Source: JAUXFS01 sp050329575
GTDB taxonomy: Bacteria > Pseudomonadota > Alphaproteobacteria > Rhodospirillales > Defluviicoccaceae
DNA: 9,906 nucleotides
Direction: 5' to 3'
Assembly (NCBI GenBank): GCA_050329575.1
Contig: JBHJOP010000030.1
Coordinates: forward strand, 1-9,906
Below the pieces are notes generated by a model, which was not told the origin of the DNA, ran no database searches, and worked only from the letters and a program-made list of their open reading frames with translations. The position numbers and the translations under genes were made by a program. The stretch's first letter is position 1; every line of letters begins with the position of its first letter. Positions 7,329 to 9,906 of the stretch are shown one piece after another.

Positions 7329-7955
7329 ATGAACAACGACAAACAGCGAAACGCCGACACTCGCGGTCCCGTGTCGCCGGAGGAGTTCCAGGAAATGGTG
7401 GCCGAGGTCGCCAGCGTGGCCTGGGAATCGGCCGGCAAGCAGTCCGGCAGGGCCTTGGATTTCTGGCTGGCCGCCGAGCGCTACGTTCGCGGCATGACGG
7501 CGATGGTGGCGCGGACGCCTTGGTGGCCGTTCCTGGACGAGGGCGTGCTGACGGGCATGCGCGACAGCTCGGCCGTCTACTTCAAGCGGATCCGCGAGCT
7601 CGCGCACCTGATGTGGCAGGCGGGAGGCGAGCAGATCGGGTCGCCGCTCGACATCTGGCTCGCGGCGGAACGGCACATTCTGGTGGTGATGGCCTCGGCG
7701 ATCCGATCGGCGAGCTCGGCGGCGGTGGCCGGAGACACCCTGGCGCGGGCGTTCGGAACCTTCTCGCCGGTCGCCCACATCGACCTCATTCGCCTGACCG
7801 CCTATCAGATGTGGGAGCTGGCGGGTCGGCACCACGGCCATGCCCTCGACGACTGGCTGGACGCGGAGGAGGCGGTGCTCAACCGATTGATGAGGGCTCC
7901 GGAGCCGACGAACCCCCCGCCGGGGACGACCCCGACGCGCCCGCGTTCACCCTGA
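7329..7955 (+). CDS. Triple-DUF2934 protein of unknown function
   Basis: The 208-residue product contains three copies of the DUF2934 motif, which has the form I-R-x-x-A-x-x-x-W-x-x-x-G-x(6)-L-D-x-W-L-x-A-E. They lie at about 27-53, 88-117 and 154-183, with paired tryptophans W32/W46, W96/W110 and W162/W176. The spacing from one copy to the next is 64 and 66 residues. The linkers between copies are also alike in length and hydrophobic pattern, so the protein looks like about two and a half tandem copies of a 65-residue unit. The tail from 190 is proline/threonine-rich and probably disordered. There is no signal peptide. Membrane segments are not convincing, though 117-141 is alanine-rich and hydrophobic. 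ATG 7329 follows only a weak purine-rich GAG (7318-7320). No biochemical role is established for DUF2934 to my knowledge. The gene stands alone, divergent from the CDF gene and 175 nt before cimA. Confidence 0.85.
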   Translation: MNNDKQRNADTRGPVSPEEFQEMVAEVASVAWESAGKQSGRALDFWLAAERYVRGMTAMVARTPWWPFLDEGVLTGMRDSSAVYFKRIRELAHLMWQAGGEQIGSPLDIWLAAERHILVVMASAIRSASSAAVAGDTLARAFGTFSPVAHIDLIRLTAYQMWELAGRHHGHALDDWLDAEEAVLNRLMRAPEPTNPPPGTTPTRPRSP

Positions 7956-8072
7956 TCCATCGGCGCCGCCGCCCCGCTCATCCGTCTCCCGCGCACCCGC
8001 CGTCACGCCATCCTCGGGAACGGCGCCGCACCGGTCCGGGTGGGCGCGCGCAGAGCGGGCGATCCGAAGGGC

Positions 8073-8101
8073 TTGTCGGGGGCGGGTGAATTCGGCATTC
8101 T
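8073..8101 (+). promoter_or_regulatory. Weak promoter candidate for cimA-trmJ
   Basis: TTGTCG at 8073-8078 (4 of 6 matches) and CATTCT at 8096-8101 (3 of 6) are 17 bp apart, upstream of the cimA ribosome binding site, with an implied leader of about 24 nt. The match is weak. The rest of the 7956-8130 gap shows no gene, RNA leader or clear terminator. Confidence 0.25.
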
Positions 8102-8130
8102 CCCGCATCCCTGACCGTCGAGGACAGCGA

Positions 8131-9732
8131 ATGACCAGCGATCGCGTCTACCTGTACGATTGCACCCTGCGCGACGGCGCGCAGACCCAGGGGGTGGATT
8201 TCAGCGTGGTCGACAAGGCGGCGATCGCGCGCGAGCTGGACGCCATCGGGATCGACTACATCGAGGGTGGCTGGCCGGGGGCCAACCCCACCGACGACGC
8301 CTTTTTCGCCGCACCGCCGCCGCTCCATCGGGCTCGCCTGTCGGCGTTCGGGATGACGCGGCGGTCGGGCCGCAGCGCCGACAACGATCCCGGCCTCAAC
8401 GCCCTGCTGCACACCAAGGCGACGGTGGTGTGCATGGTCGGCAAGACCTGGGATTTCCAGGTCGAGGTGGCACTCGACATCGGCCTCGACGAGAACGTCG
8501 CGATGATCACCGACAGCATCCGCCACGCGCGGACCCGGGTGGCCGAGGTGATGTTCGACGCCGAGCATTTCTTCGACGGCTACAAGGCCAACCCGGACTA
8601 CGCGCTCGCCTGCGTCAGGGCCGCCGCCGCGGCCGGCGCCCGCTGGATCGTGTTCTGCGATACCAACGGCGGAACGCTGCCGCACGAGATCGAGCGCATC
8701 GTCGGCGAGGTCGCCGCCCACATCCCCGGCGACCGGCTCGGCATCCACTGCCACGATGACACCGGCAACGCCGTCGCCAACAGCCTGGCCGCGGTGCGCG
8801 CCGGCGTGCGCCAGGTGCAGGGCACCCTCAACGGCCTCGGCGAACGATGCGGCAACGCCAACCTGATCTCGATCATCCCGTCGCTGGCGCTGAAGATGGG
8901 GTACGACCTCGGCGTCGGTCCCGCCGATCTGACGCGGTTGACCCACGTCTCGCGGCTGCTCGACGAGCGGCTGAACCGGGCGCCCAACCGCGGCGCGCCC
9001 TACGTCGGCGAGACGGCGTTCGCGCACAAGGGCGGCCTGCATGTTTCGGCGGTGGAGAAGGATCCCCGCTGCTACGAGCACATCGTCCCCGAGCTGGTCG
9101 GCAATCACCGGCGCATCGTCGTCTCCGACCAGTCGGGCCGCGCCAACATCCTGGCGCGCTTCCGCGACATCGGACTGGCGATCGACCCCAACAACCCCAA
9201 GGTCGTCGAACTGCTCGATACCGTGAAAGCGCGCGAGTTCGACGGCTACGCCTACGACGGTGCCGAGGCCAGTTTCGAGTTGCTGGCCCGCCGGGCGATC
9301 GACGGCGTGCCCGAGTATTTCCGCTGCACCGCCTTCCGGGTGATCGACGAACGCCGCTGGAACGCCCGCGGCGAACTCGTCACGCTGTCGGAGGCGACGG
9401 TCAAGATGGAGGTCGGCAACCGCCCGTACATGACGGTGGAAGAGGGCAACGGCCCGGTCAACGCGCTCGACGCGGCGCTCCGCAAGGTGCTGATCCCCGT
9501 CTATCCGCAGCTCGAAACGGTCCGCCTCGTCGACTACAAGGTGCGCATCCTCACCCCCGGCGACGGCACCCGCGCGGTCACCCGGGTGATGATCGAATCG
9601 GCCGCCGAGCGTGGCGAGCACTGGTCGACGGTCGGCGTCTCCACCAACATCATCGACGCCTCCTACATGGCGCTCTACGACAGCATCGTCTACAGGCTGT
9701 TCCGCGACGGCGTCACCGTCGCCGACGCCTGA
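8131..9732 (+). CDS. cimA: (R)-citramalate synthase
   Basis: CimA condenses pyruvate with acetyl-CoA to (R)-citramalate, the first step of the threonine-independent route to 2-oxobutanoate and isoleucine. The 533-residue cytoplasmic enzyme starts with the HMGL-like barrel signature Y-D-C-T-L-R14-D15-G-A-Q, where R14 and D15 are the expected catalytic and metal-site residues. The metal histidines H206 and H208 sit in H-C-H-D-D-T-G-N, and the second family signature N-G-L-G-E-R-C-G-N242 follows. Residues from about 400 to the end form the LeuA-type regulatory domain, which usually binds the end product isoleucine. Length and the T-Q-G-V variant after the first signature fit the long CimA family (the Geobacter-like type) better than LeuA or homocitrate synthase. 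ATG 8131 has GAGGA at 8120-8124 with 6 nt spacing, preferred over GTG 8086, which lacks a site. It is followed after 4 nt by trmJ, so the two are probably co-transcribed. Confidence 0.95.
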   Translation: MTSDRVYLYDCTLRDGAQTQGVDFSVVDKAAIARELDAIGIDYIEGGWPGANPTDDAFFAAPPPLHRARLSAFGMTRRSGRSADNDPGLNALLHTKATVVCMVGKTWDFQVEVALDIGLDENVAMITDSIRHARTRVAEVMFDAEHFFDGYKANPDYALACVRAAAAAGARWIVFCDTNGGTLPHEIERIVGEVAAHIPGDRLGIHCHDDTGNAVANSLAAVRAGVRQVQGTLNGLGERCGNANLISIIPSLALKMGYDLGVGPADLTRLTHVSRLLDERLNRAPNRGAPYVGETAFAHKGGLHVSAVEKDPRCYEHIVPELVGNHRRIVVSDQSGRANILARFRDIGLAIDPNNPKVVELLDTVKAREFDGYAYDGAEASFELLARRAIDGVPEYFRCTAFRVIDERRWNARGELVTLSEATVKMEVGNRPYMTVEEGNGPVNALDAALRKVLIPVYPQLETVRLVDYKVRILTPGDGTRAVTRVMIESAAERGEHWSTVGVSTNIIDASYMALYDSIVYRLFRDGVTVADA

Positions 9733-9736
9733 TTCG

Positions 9737-9906
9737 ATGGCCGGCACCGACGGACGCCGCCCCGCCGCGGGCGGCGCGGGACCGGTGGTGGTGCTGGTGG
9801 AACCGCAGCTCGGCGAGAACATCGGCATGGCCGCCCGCGCCATGCTCAACTGCGGTCTCACGAGCTTGCGGCTGGTTCGGCCGCGCGACGAGTGGCCGAG
9901 CGCCAA
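9737..9906 (+). CDS. trmJ: TrmJ-type tRNA/rRNA 2'-O-methyltransferase, N-terminal part, runs off the right edge
   Basis: Only 56 codons are visible. After a short Gly/Ala-rich start, residues 17-55 carry the SPOUT (SpoU/TrmH) opening: V-V-V-L-V-E-P-Q, then G-E-N-I-G-M-A-A-R-A-M-L-N, then G-L-T-x-L-R-L-V-x-P-R-D-E-W-P. This matches TrmJ, which methylates the 2'-OH at position 32 of the tRNA anticodon loop, using S-adenosylmethionine, in the cytoplasm. The catalytic core and knot lie beyond the window, so another TrmH-family substrate cannot be excluded. ATG 9737 is 4 nt after the cimA stop. There is no clear separate ribosome binding site, which suggests translational coupling. Confidence 0.85.
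   Translation, partial: MAGTDGRRPAAGGAGPVVVLVEPQLGENIGMAARAMLNCGLTSLRLVRPRDEWPSA

Noticed and set aside
6104..7438. 444-codon minus-strand frame overlapping the CDF exporter gene
   Set aside because: It is in a different frame from the CDF protein and low-complexity arginine-rich. The CDF frame has all the family motifs.
7978..9906. 642-codon minus-strand open frame across cimA and trmJ
   Set aside because: Composition is typical of a codon-bias shadow, and it lies opposite two well-recognised plus-strand genes.

Overview
This is a high-GC (roughly two-thirds G+C), tightly packed chromosomal segment from a Gram-negative bacterium, most likely an alphaproteobacterium. The evidence is the codon bias, the Tat-targeted periplasmic binding protein, and a GYF_2 protein and a DUF2934 protein alongside cimA and trmJ. 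I cannot name a genus. I see no rRNA, tRNA, CRISPR array, insertion sequence, phage or defence gene.

Layout. The left edge (1-213, minus) holds the start of a gene for a GYF_2-domain protein. Its Pro/Ala/Gly linker is encoded by a 33-bp tandem repeat, and it runs out of the window. Divergent from it, 492-6186 (plus) is a complete peptide/nickel-family ABC importer operon: a Tat-exported family 5 solute-binding protein, two permeases of the DppB and DppC types, and one large ATPase that fuses the DppD- and DppF-type subunits. A stem-loop lies between the binding-protein gene and the first permease gene. The permease and ATPase genes are separated by only 1-9 nt and are probably translationally coupled. 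The transported substrate cannot be read from the sequence.

Convergent with the operon, 6241-7125 (minus) encodes a cation diffusion facilitator (Zn-type metal exporter). It has no visible Shine-Dalgarno sequence, and a -10-like box sits so close to the ATG that its mRNA could be leaderless. Divergent from it, 7329-7955 (plus) encodes a small acidic protein made of three DUF2934 units in tandem, behind a plausible extended -10 promoter. Then 8131-9732 (plus) is cimA, (R)-citramalate synthase, which feeds isoleucine synthesis from pyruvate. Four bases later comes the start of a TrmJ-type tRNA 2'-O-methyltransferase, cut by the right edge.

Working together. The importer operon is one functional unit. 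cimA and trmJ look co-transcribed but are functionally unrelated housekeeping genes. The CDF exporter, the DUF2934 protein and the GYF_2 protein are separate transcription units. Most of the window is ordinary. The least explained items are the triple-DUF2934 protein, the GYF_2 protein with its repeat-encoded linker, and the fused ATPase with two complete four-cysteine modules. I found no convincing new multi-gene system.
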